Source of the DNA: Bacteroidales bacterium
Lineage (GTDB): Bacteria > Bacteroidota > Bacteroidia > Bacteroidales > Dysgonomonadaceae
Assembly: GCA_012728155.1 (NCBI GenBank)
Contig: JAAYFR010000412.1
Location: forward strand, 1-14,330
DNA: 14,330 bases
Reading direction: 5' to 3'
The translations under genes were made by a program, and so were the position numbers. The notes under the pieces are model-generated. The model did no database searches. It saw only the letters and a list, made by a program, of their open reading frames with translations, and was not told where the DNA came from. Positions 6,418-12,790 of this stretch are shown one piece after another; positions within the stretch are counted from its first letter, which is position 1; every line of letters starts with the position of its first letter.

Positions 6418-8655
6418 ATGTATGCCGATGTAATATTGCCGCTTCCGCTTTCCGGTCTCTTTACATATTCTGTCCCCACGCCCATGCAGGATAAGATCGG
6501 AAGAGGGGTTAGGGTAACCGTCCCTTTCGGAAGTCGAAAATATTATACCGCTATCGTTACCCGGTTACACCAGCAAAAATCGGGTAACTTCGTCATTAAG
6601 GATATCCATTCCCTCATCGATGCAACGCCGGTCGTCACTGAGCAGCAGTTGGAATTGTGGAAGTGGATCTCTTTTTACTACATGTCGGCGCAAGGCGATG
6701 TATTCAAGGCGGCATTCCCCTCCCCGATGCTACCTTCGGATCTGCAACGGGGCTATTTCCAAAAAAGTGAGGAACAGTTCCGGGTGAATCCTGCGTTTGA
6801 TAACGACGCTATCTCCACCGCCATCAAAAGAGCACCCAAACAGCAACTATTACTCGATGAGATTATCTGGTTCCTTACAGAGAACGAAAGAGATAGTATC
6901 AGCAGAAAAGAGATAAAAGAGTTGAATGGATACTCACCCGTAGTATTGGGCGGTCTGATAAAAAAAAAATTATTATTTTCTTTCACAGTAGAAAAGAGCC
7001 GTCTTCAACAGGAAATCGCATCCTGCCGAAGCTCTTACCCGCTGAGCGAAGCACAACAGAAAGCAATTGATGCCATCCTACAATGCTTTACCGATAAACA
7101 GACGGTACTTTTACACGGCGTCACCTCCAGTGGCAAGACAGAGATCTATATCCATCTGATTCTCCAACAACTTGGCAAGGGCAAACAAACGCTTTACCTG
7201 TTACCTGAAATCGCGTTAACGACTCAACTTACACAACGGTTGCGAGAGGTCTTCGGTGATAAGATAGGAATCTATCATTCCGGGATCGATGACCAAGAAC
7301 GAACGGAGATCTGGCAAAAGATGTTGTCCGGAACTCCCTATGAAATTATACTGGGTGTACGATCCTCTCTCTTCCTACCCTTCCGCCGCTTAGGGCTGGT
7401 AATCGTGGATGAAGAACATGAGAGCAGCTATAAGCAACAAGAGCCTTCACCCCGTTATCATGCGCGCGACACCGCCATCATGCTGGCACATATCTCGGGA
7501 GCAAAAATATTGCTGGGATCGGCAACCCCTTCCATAGAATCCTATTACAATGCCCAGAAGGGAAAATATGGGCTGGTAACACTGGATGAGCGTTTCGGAA
7601 AGATCGAGCCTCCCCGGATCAGGTTACAAAATACCAAAGACCTTCGCCGACGGAGAAAGATGAAAACAGTGCTTGTCCCGGCGTTGATAGAAGAGATCGA
7701 CAAAGCGCTGGAAAACGGTGAACAGGTTATCCTCTTCCGTAACCGACGTGGTTTCGCCCCTGTAGTTGAATGTATAGCGTGTGCCTGGACACCGAAATGT
7801 AATCACTGTGACGTCACACTTACCTATCACAAGAAAGCAAACAGGCTGGTGTGTCACTACTGCAATGCCTCTTATCCTTTGCCATCGGAGTGTCCCTCAT
7901 GTCACGAGGGAGCGTTGAAATTGTTCGGCACCGGTACCGAGCAGTTGGAAGAGGAAGTAGCACAACTCTTCCCAGGAGCTGTTGTTGCCAGGATGGATAG
8001 CGATACCACCCACGGTAAGGATTCATTCGAACGAATTATCAACGATTTTCAGGAAAACAGAATTCAAATATTGGTTGGCACGCAGATGCTTTCAAAAGGG
8101 GTTGATTTCGGAAACGTGCGGGTGGTAGGCATCATTGCCGCTGATTCGCTGTTAAACTATCCCGACTTCCGTTCCCATGAGCGAGGATTCCAACTGATTA
8201 CCCAAGCTGCTGGCCGTGCCGGACGCAGGGAGAAACAAGGGACGGTCATCATCCAAACGGCCGATCCGGAGCAACCCATATACAGGTTCATCACCCACAC
8301 TGATTACGAAGGTTTTTATCAATCACAAATTGAAGAGAGAAAACTTTTTAAATATCCCCCCTTTACCCGCCTTATATCCATCGTAATAAAACATAAGGAT
8401 GAAGAAAAAACAGAATCTGCCGCCGCCTCTCTGTCACAATTGTTGAAACAATCGCTGGGAGATAGGGTGTTAGGACCCAACAAACCCATCATCAGCCGCA
8501 TTCAACAACTGCATATCCGTGAAATCTTACTGAAAATCGATCATGCCTACTCACCCGGTCAGGTAAGGGAGGTGATACAATCAGCAGAAAATCGCCTTCG
8601 AAGCCATGCCAACTTCAAACAGCTCCTTATTTACTATAACGTGGATGGTATCTGA
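6418..8655 (+). CDS. priA: Primosomal protein N' (replication restart helicase PriA)
   Basis: A superfamily 2 3'-to-5' DNA helicase that recognises stalled forks and reloads the replicative helicase; 745 residues. The N-terminal DNA-binding domain starts MYADVILPLPLSGLFTYSVP. Helicase motifs in order are GVTSSGKT (Walker A, 234-241), DEEH (331-334), GSAT (367-370), VGTQMLSKGVDFG (about 553-565) and QAAGRAGR (596-603). Eight cysteines at 452, 455, 461, 464, 479, 482, 492 and 495 form the two zinc sites of the primosome-assembly insert. All motifs are intact. It is translated three bases after the barrel gene's stop, probably by coupling, and ends at a two-way terminator. A run of ten A residues (6960-6969) encodes Lys-Lys-Lys within the N-terminal half and does not break the frame. 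Confidence 0.97.
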   Translation: MYADVILPLPLSGLFTYSVPTPMQDKIGRGVRVTVPFGSRKYYTAIVTRLHQQKSGNFVIKDIHSLIDATPVVTEQQLELWKWISFYYMSAQGDVFKAAFPSPMLPSDLQRGYFQKSEEQFRVNPAFDNDAISTAIKRAPKQQLLLDEIIWFLTENERDSISRKEIKELNGYSPVVLGGLIKKKLLFSFTVEKSRLQQEIASCRSSYPLSEAQQKAIDAILQCFTDKQTVLLHGVTSSGKTEIYIHLILQQLGKGKQTLYLLPEIALTTQLTQRLREVFGDKIGIYHSGIDDQERTEIWQKMLSGTPYEIILGVRSSLFLPFRRLGLVIVDEEHESSYKQQEPSPRYHARDTAIMLAHISGAKILLGSATPSIESYYNAQKGKYGLVTLDERFGKIEPPRIRLQNTKDLRRRRKMKTVLVPALIEEIDKALENGEQVILFRNRRGFAPVVECIACAWTPKCNHCDVTLTYHKKANRLVCHYCNASYPLPSECPSCHEGALKLFGTGTEQLEEEVAQLFPGAVVARMDSDTTHGKDSFERIINDFQENRIQILVGTQMLSKGVDFGNVRVVGIIAADSLLNYPDFRSHERGFQLITQAAGRAGRREKQGTVIIQTADPEQPIYRFITHTDYEGFYQSQIEERKLFKYPPFTRLISIVIKHKDEEKTESAAASLSQLLKQSLGDRVLGPNKPIISRIQQLHIREILLKIDHAYSPGQVREVIQSAENRLRSHANFKQLLIYYNVDGI

Positions 8656-8676
8656 GTCTACTCTTTACTCCATCAG

Positions 8677-8726
8677 AAAAATAAAAAAACCGGCACCCAC
8701 GACGGAGTACCGGTTTTTTATTTTGC
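8677..8726. terminator. Bidirectional terminator between priA and rng
   Basis: The left arm (A-rich run then ACCGG, 8677-8693) pairs with the right arm CCGG plus T-rich run (8710-8725). The stem core CCGG can extend inward with two mismatches around a six-base loop (ACGACG). A-tract on one side and T-tract on the other let it work for both the plus-strand priA transcript and the minus-strand rng transcript, which converge here. Confidence 0.88.
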
Positions 8727-8750
8727 TTTCTGCCTCGTTCTCACGAAACA

Positions 8751-10319
8751 TTATTTCATTTCAATTTCTTCTTTCAGATCAATTTCATTTCCATCTTTGT
8801 CATAAAACTCATACTGCAAAAACCCGAGCTTCTGGTCGGGTATAACTCGCATATTTACTTTGAATTTTTGTTTCCATTTTTGTTTCAATGAAAAGAGACC
8901 TTTCTGAACATAAGCCGCCACATAAGGATGTATGTGCAGACTGAATTTCTTCACTTGTAGCTTGGTCGCTAAATAATCGATCTTTCCTTCCAATGTATCT
9001 GTAAAGAGTATCGACGACTTGATCTTTCCTTTACCAAAGCAGGTGGGGCAAACCTCGCTGGTGGCAATTTCCATTTCGGGACGGACACGCTGGCGCGTGA
9101 TCTGCATCAATCCGAATTTACTCAATGGCAGGATGTTATGCTTGGCCCTGTCTTTTGCCATCAACTCCTGCATCTGGGCGAGCAACTTATTACGATGCTC
9201 ACCCTTACTCATGTCAATGAAATCAATTACAATGATACCACCCATATCCCGCAAACGCAACTGGCGGGCTATCTCTTCGGCGGCGGCCACATTCACCTCA
9301 AAAGCACTCTCTTCCTGACCGAGCTTCGATTTATTGCGGTTTCCGCTATTCACATCTACCACATGCAATGCTTCGGTATGTTCAATAATAAGATAGGCAC
9401 CGTTTTTAAATGTTACGGTTCTCCCAAAGAGCGATTTGATCTGCTTGGTAATGCCGAAATTATCCAAAATGGGGAGTGCTCCCTTATATTCTTTGACCAC
9501 ATTCTTGCGGTCGGGGGCAATCACACTCACATAATCGGCAATCTGCCGGGCTACCTCCCGGTCATTGACATGGATTTGTTCGAAAGAGGGACTGAAAATA
9601 TCGCGTAACAGCGCCACTGTACGTCCGGTCTCCTCATAAATGAGTGAGGGCGCTTTGGCTTTCTGTATCTTGCCGATATTATCTTCCCATCTTTTTACCA
9701 GTACTTTCAGTTCCGCATCGAGGTCGGCCACCCGCTTACCTTCGGCATTAGTACGTATAATCACACCAAAATTCTTTGGCTTGATACTCTGCATCAGTTG
9801 CCGCAGACGGGCGCGCTCCTCGCGCGATTTAATCTTTTGCGATACCGATACCCGGTTGATAAATGGGATTAACACCATAAATCGTCCAGCGAAAGAGATT
9901 TCGGCCGTCAATCTCGGACCCTTCGTTGAAATAGGCTCCTTGGCAACTTGTACCAATACCTCCTGTCCTACTTTCAATATATCCGTGATAGACCCTTCTT
10001 TCTCAATCTCGGGTTGCAGCTTCATCTTCTGGAGCTGTGGCATCTTTTTCTTCTCTTCAACCTGTTTCTGAAAAGAGAGTACAGAGTTGAATTCGACCCC
10101 TAAATCCAAGTAGTGAAGAAAAGCGTCCTTTTTATGTCCCACATTCACAAATGCAGCGTTGAGGGCGGGCATAAGTTTTTTAACCTTGCCCATGTAAATG
10201 TTTCCAACCGCAAAAGAACCATCTTGACTCTCCTGTTGCAATTCTACCAGTTTCTTTTCTTCGAGAACCGCGATAGTAATCTCTTTGGGTTGAACATCTA
10301 CAACAAGTTCGCTTGTCAC
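8751..10319 (-). CDS. rng: Ribonuclease G (RNase E/G family)
   Basis: A single-strand endoribonuclease for rRNA maturation and mRNA decay; 522 residues, the compact RNase G form without a long RNase E C-terminal scaffold. The S1-type RNA-binding domain covers about 35-140 and carries a lysine-rich insert (about 85-110), usual in Bacteroidota. Catalytic metal-binding aspartates are Asp322 in VVDVNSG and Asp366 in VIDFIDM. The zinc-link motif CPTC is at 424-427. Translation starts at GTG (10319): an in-frame TAA lies eight codons upstream with no ATG between, and MTSELVVDVQPKEI is the standard family start. It is the last gene of the hup – basic protein – rng group. A 171-base leader with a palindrome separates it from the basic protein gene, and it ends at the shared terminator. 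Confidence 0.95.
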   Translation of the reverse strand: MTSELVVDVQPKEITIAVLEEKKLVELQQESQDGSFAVGNIYMGKVKKLMPALNAAFVNVGHKKDAFLHYLDLGVEFNSVLSFQKQVEEKKKMPQLQKMKLQPEIEKEGSITDILKVGQEVLVQVAKEPISTKGPRLTAEISFAGRFMVLIPFINRVSVSQKIKSREERARLRQLMQSIKPKNFGVIIRTNAEGKRVADLDAELKVLVKRWEDNIGKIQKAKAPSLIYEETGRTVALLRDIFSPSFEQIHVNDREVARQIADYVSVIAPDRKNVVKEYKGALPILDNFGITKQIKSLFGRTVTFKNGAYLIIEHTEALHVVDVNSGNRNKSKLGQEESAFEVNVAAAEEIARQLRLRDMGGIIVIDFIDMSKGEHRNKLLAQMQELMAKDRAKHNILPLSKFGLMQITRQRVRPEMEIATSEVCPTCFGKGKIKSSILFTDTLEGKIDYLATKLQVKKFSLHIHPYVAAYVQKGLFSLKQKWKQKFKVNMRVIPDQKLGFLQYEFYDKDGNEIDLKEEIEMK

Positions 10320-10419
10320 AATTGTTCGTTTTATAAATTAATGTTCAATATGTTAGGCTTCTGTCATCACAACAGAAATGAGATTCTCGCCAGAACCTTC
10401 AACCTGTTTCATACACAAA

Positions 10420-10459
10420 GAACAAACTTAACAGCCAATTGGTTCTCTTAAGTTTGTTC
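10420..10459. repeat. 12-bp perfect inverted repeat upstream of rng
   Basis: GAACAAACTTAA (10420-10431) and TTAAGTTTGTTC (10448-10459) are exact reverse complements around a 16-base loop that itself contains the palindrome CCAATTGG. Each arm contains TAAGTTTG reading outward, a match to the Bacteroidota -7 element: one toward rng, the other toward the upstream gene. As RNA it would form a stable hairpin. There is no long T-tract after it, so it is not a classic terminator. It could be an operator, an attenuator or an mRNA-processing element. Confidence 0.7.
10423..10430 (-). promoter_or_regulatory. Possible -7 promoter element for rng
   Basis: The minus strand reads TAAGTTTG, fitting TAnnTTTG, and lies about 104 bases before the rng GTG start. 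No TTG is found at the -33 position. A start site here would give rng its own transcript with a leader of about 95 bases, besides read-through from hup. Weak evidence. Confidence 0.3.
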
Positions 10460-10490
10460 CTCCATCTACTGAGTAAAAAAAGTAAGACGG

Positions 10491-10583
10491 CTATTTCTTC
10501 TTCTTATGCCTATTCTTTCTAAGTCTTTTTTTACGTTTGTGTACAGACATTTTATGCCTTTTCCTTTTTTTTCCGCTTGGCAT
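10491..10583 (-). CDS. 30-residue basic protein, mS38/bS22 (AURKAIP1/COX24 domain) type ribosomal protein
   Basis: A 31-codon frame from ATG 10583 to TAG 10491 encodes 30 residues, starting MPSGKKRKRHKMSVHKRKKR and ending in four lysines. Twenty-one of the 30 residues are basic (12 Lys, 6 Arg, 3 His). The core RHKMSVHKRKKRLRKNR follows the pattern R-K-M-x-x-H-K-x-R-K of the COX24/AURKAIP1 domain, found in mitochondrial ribosomal protein mS38 and the tiny bS22 of mycobacteria. From memory, almost identical proteins are annotated across Bacteroidota with the MPSGKKRKRHK start. It should bind 16S rRNA in the small ribosomal subunit; this is inferred from the family. It lies 32 bases after hup on the same strand with no terminator between, so the two are probably co-transcribed. 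A second in-frame ATG (codon 12) is not preferred. Confidence 0.85.
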   Translation of the reverse strand: MPSGKKRKRHKMSVHKRKKRLRKNRHKKKK

Positions 10584-10615
10584 ATGCTTTTTCTCCTTAT
10601 TTAATTATATATATG

Positions 10616-10897
10616 TTATTTATCGTCCTTTACCTGGGCTACAAATGTTTTAGCCGGCTTGAAGGCAGGAATATTGTGTTCGGGAATGATGATGGTCGTA
10701 TTTTTTGAAATGTTACGGGCAGTTTTTTGTGCTCTTCTCTTTACGATGAAACTCCCGAAACCTCTAAGGTATACGTTTTCGTTATTTGCCAATGAGTCCT
10801 TAACCACTTCCATGAAAGACTCTACTGTTGCCAATACCGATGCTTTATCTACGCCGGTTTTTTTCGCAATTTCATTTACGATGTCTGCTTTAGTCAT
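10616..10897 (-). CDS. hup: HU-family nucleoid DNA-binding protein
   Basis: A small histone-like protein that dimerises and bends DNA without strong sequence preference; 93 residues, the normal HU length. The N-terminal helices read MTKADIVNEIAKKTGVDKASV. The conserved RGFGSF(I)VKRR turn is at about 45-55, and the beta-arm that enters the minor groove runs through ARNISKNTTIIIPEHNIPAFKPAKTF, with the tip proline at IPAFKP. Start ATG 10897 follows a very A/T-rich leader without a Shine-Dalgarno sequence. It heads the minus-strand group containing the 30-residue ribosomal-type protein and rng, and is divergent from mutY. IHF is less likely, given no pairing with a second subunit gene here. Confidence 0.94.
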   Translation of the reverse strand: MTKADIVNEIAKKTGVDKASVLATVESFMEVVKDSLANNENVYLRGFGSFIVKRRAQKTARNISKNTTIIIPEHNIPAFKPAKTFVAQVKDDK

Positions 10898-10957
10898 TTT
10901 TTCTATATTTTAATATTAATAATAACACCTTGGGGCAATTAGTAAAATTTTGGACTG

Positions 10958-10985
10958 CAAATATATAGCTTTTTTCTTAACTCAA
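10958..10985 (-). promoter_or_regulatory. Candidate promoter of hup
   Basis: On the minus strand, TTG (10985-10983) is followed 17 bases later by TATATTTG (10965-10958), a match to TAnnTTTG. The spacer is slightly shorter than the usual 19-21 bases. The leader to the hup ATG would be about 55 bases. Confidence 0.5.
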
Positions 10986-11024
10986 AAAATAAATGAATAG
11001 ATTTTTTCGGAAATTCTTTTTTTT

Positions 11025-11056
11025 TTGATAATCAAGCGCGAAATTGATTAGCTTTG
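11025..11056 (+). promoter_or_regulatory. Promoter of mutY
   Basis: A -33 TTG (11025-11027) and a -7 TAGCTTTG (11049-11056) are separated by 21 bases. The predicted start site near 11063 lies downstream of the possible TTG start codon at 11044, which supports translation from the ATG at 11086. The mutY and hup promoters are divergent within a gap of 188 bases. Confidence 0.7.
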
Positions 11057-11085
11057 TCATAAAAAAAGGAACGAATAGCAACGAA

Positions 11086-12153
11086 ATGAGAGAGAACAAC
11101 AGCTCACTGATTACAGCAAATTTACTGGATTGGTATAAAAAAGAGGGACGTGATCTGCCTTGGCGCGAGACCTCAGACCCTTATAAGATATGGATCTCTG
11201 AAATAATTTTACAACAGACGAGGGTTGCGCAAGGAAGAGAGTACTATTTCCGGTTTATCGAAAAATTTCCCGATCTGGAATCACTTGCCATGGCAGAAGA
11301 AGATGAAGTGTTGAAACTATGGCAAGGCCTGGGTTATTATACCCGTGCCCGCAATCTGCATGCTGCGGCAAAAGCGGTGATGGATCGTTTTAACGGTATA
11401 TTCCCTTCTACCTACTCCGATATCATCACGTTGCGGGGTGTAGGTGAATATACGGCAGCTGCTATTGCATCCATTGCATTCAATGAGCCCCATGCCGTAG
11501 TGGATGGAAACGTATTCAGGGTAATCTCCCGGCTCTTCGGCATCACATTATCGATACATAGCTCTGAAGGGAAAAAAACAATTAAAAAGATTGCCCGGTC
11601 ACTACTTTACACCGAAGAACCCGGTATATATAATCAGGCCGTGATGGATTTCGGCGCATTGATCTGTACCCCTACACAACCCAAATGCGTGGAGTGTGTT
11701 CTTCAGGATTGGTGTACCGCTTTTGCCGAAAACCGGGTTGGAGAACTTCCAATCAACGACCGTAAAATCGCTCTCCGGAACCGATACTTTCACTACTTCC
11801 ACATCCTACAAAACAACAGCACTTTTTTACAAAAGCGGAATGGCTCGGACATCTGGAAAAATCTGTTCGAATTCCCTTTAATTGAAACACCCTTGCCAAA
11901 TGATTTTTCACAATTGGTAAAAACGGATTTTTTCGGTGAACTTTTCGGCGGAATAACTCTTTTTTCCGTCGACCATAAGCTTGCAATCAAGCATCGGCTT
12001 ACCCATCAGCTCATACACACCCATTTTTACCAGATGATCATTCCCGAAGAAATTCCATTCAATCCACCAAAAAATATATTTAAGATTGAAAATGAGATGC
12101 TTTCAGACTATCCTGTATCACGACTGACCCACAAATATCTCGAAACAATTTGA
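11086..12153 (+). CDS. mutY: Adenine DNA glycosylase MutY
   Basis: Removes adenine mispaired with 8-oxoguanine in base-excision repair; 355 residues from ATG 11086. The catalytic domain shows WISEIILQQTRV, with the family's catalytic glutamate at Glu39. The helix-hairpin-helix is LRGVGEYTAAAIASIAF (residues 116-132), and Asp140 in AVVDGNVFRV is the second catalytic residue. The [4Fe-4S] loop C-x6-C-x2-C-x5-C has Cys194, 201, 204 and 210. The C-terminal third is a divergent NUDIX-like domain that reads 8-oxoguanine. A longer form from TTG 11044 would add 14 residues but would start upstream of the predicted transcription start. ssb follows after 82 bases with its own promoter. Confidence 0.95.
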   Translation: MRENNSSLITANLLDWYKKEGRDLPWRETSDPYKIWISEIILQQTRVAQGREYYFRFIEKFPDLESLAMAEEDEVLKLWQGLGYYTRARNLHAAAKAVMDRFNGIFPSTYSDIITLRGVGEYTAAAIASIAFNEPHAVVDGNVFRVISRLFGITLSIHSSEGKKTIKKIARSLLYTEEPGIYNQAVMDFGALICTPTQPKCVECVLQDWCTAFAENRVGELPINDRKIALRNRYFHYFHILQNNSTFLQKRNGSDIWKNLFEFPLIETPLPNDFSQLVKTDFFGELFGGITLFSVDHKLAIKHRLTHQLIHTHFYQMIIPEEIPFNPPKNIFKIENEMLSDYPVSRLTHKYLETI

Positions 12154-12163
12154 TCAATCAGTA

Positions 12164-12193
12164 TTGCTAATTACAAATAAATGATTAATTTTG
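12164..12193 (+). promoter_or_regulatory. Promoter of ssb
   Basis: A -33 TTG (12164-12166) and a -7 TAATTTTG (12186-12193) are separated by 19 bases. The leader to the ssb ATG is about 37 bases. This gives ssb expression independent of mutY. Confidence 0.7.
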
Positions 12194-12235
12194 TTTTTAC
12201 AGCGAAAGCTATTCTTAAACCAAAAATTTTAAATT

Positions 12236-12694
12236 ATGTCGGTAAACAAAGTAATCTTAGTGGGAAATGTAGGAAGAGACCCGGAAATGAAGTATTTCGA
12301 CAATGATGTTGCAAAAGCGAACTTCTCGCTCGCAACCAGCGAAAGAGGTTACACAACTTCTGGCGGCACACAGGTGCCCGAACGTACGGAATGGCATAAC
12401 ATTGTATGTTGGAGAGGATTGGCACAAATTGCTGAGAAATTTGTAAAGAAAGGCACATTGGTCTATGTGGAGGGGAAAATCCGTTCCCGCACCTATGACG
12501 ACCAAAATGGAGTAAAGAGGTACATCACCGAAGTAGTGGCCGACAACCTGGAGCTTCTCGGGCGTAGAGGTGGCGGTGAAGAAGTAAGTGAGAATAGGGG
12601 TAATGAAAATGGGCAAAATCACACCTCTTCGCAGGAAACTACTCCCCCTAACGATCAGGACGAATCCTCCGAGATAGATGATTTGCCATTTTAA
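12236..12694 (+). CDS. ssb: Single-stranded DNA-binding protein
   Basis: Coats single-stranded DNA in replication, recombination and repair, and recruits partner proteins. The protein has 152 residues. The OB-fold covers about 1-110, starting MSVNKVILVGNVGRDPEMKY and including TEWHNIVCWRGLAQIAEKFV and LVYVEGKIRSRTYDD. A low-complexity polar linker (Asn, Gln, Ser, Thr, Glu) follows. The acidic tip EIDDLPF is the standard partner-docking peptide, which also contacts PriA in well-studied bacteria. The mutY-ssb-gldE order is widely shared in Bacteroidota. The gldE promoter appears to overlap the last codons of this gene. Confidence 0.96.
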   Translation: MSVNKVILVGNVGRDPEMKYFDNDVAKANFSLATSERGYTTSGGTQVPERTEWHNIVCWRGLAQIAEKFVKKGTLVYVEGKIRSRTYDDQNGVKRYITEVVADNLELLGRRGGGEEVSENRGNENGQNHTSSQETTPPNDQDESSEIDDLPF

Positions 12695-12713
12695 ATAAAT
12701 CATTGTAATTTTG
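12683..12713 (+). promoter_or_regulatory. Promoter of gldE, overlapping the end of ssb
   Basis: A -33 TTG (12683-12685, inside the ssb codons for Asp-Leu-Pro-Phe) and a -7 TAATTTTG (12706-12713) have a 20-base spacer. The start site should fall at about 12716-12720, at the first bases of the following hairpin. Confidence 0.65.
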
Positions 12714-12714
12714 T

Positions 12715-12768
12715 GGGAGAATGTTTTATTGCTTTCCTGCTGGACGTCAAGCGCTAAAACATTCTCCC
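12715..12768 (+). repeat. 14-bp perfect hairpin in the gldE leader
   Basis: GGGAGAATGTTTTA (12715-12728) and TAAAACATTCTCCC (12755-12768) are exact reverse complements. The 26-base interior can extend the stem with GCTT (12731-12734) and AAGC (12749-12752). The right arm is followed by CTCTTTCACT, with no long T-tract, so it is not a standard intrinsic terminator. It may end ssb transcripts weakly or act as a 5' stabiliser of the gldE mRNA. Confidence 0.8.
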
Positions 12769-12790
12769 TCTTTCACTAAAAAACTGCCAC

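Noticed and set aside
8751..10071. Several plus-strand frames of 99-156 codons across rng
   Set aside because: They lie opposite RNase G catalytic and S1 regions and show no start signals or domain features of their own.
10113..10451. Plus-strand open frame of 112 codons over the rng start and leader
   Set aside because: It is antisense to the clearly coding rng N-terminus, has no recognisable domain, and its composition reflects the opposite strand.
10464..10490. Short T-run on the minus strand after the 30-residue gene as a terminator
   Set aside because: Only a four-base stem (AAGA/TCTT) precedes the run, too weak to call an intrinsic terminator.
12755..12768. gldE leader hairpin read as a classic intrinsic terminator for ssb
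   Set aside because: The right arm is followed by CTCTTTCACT without a T-tract, and the gldE promoter lies immediately upstream, so a leader role fits better.
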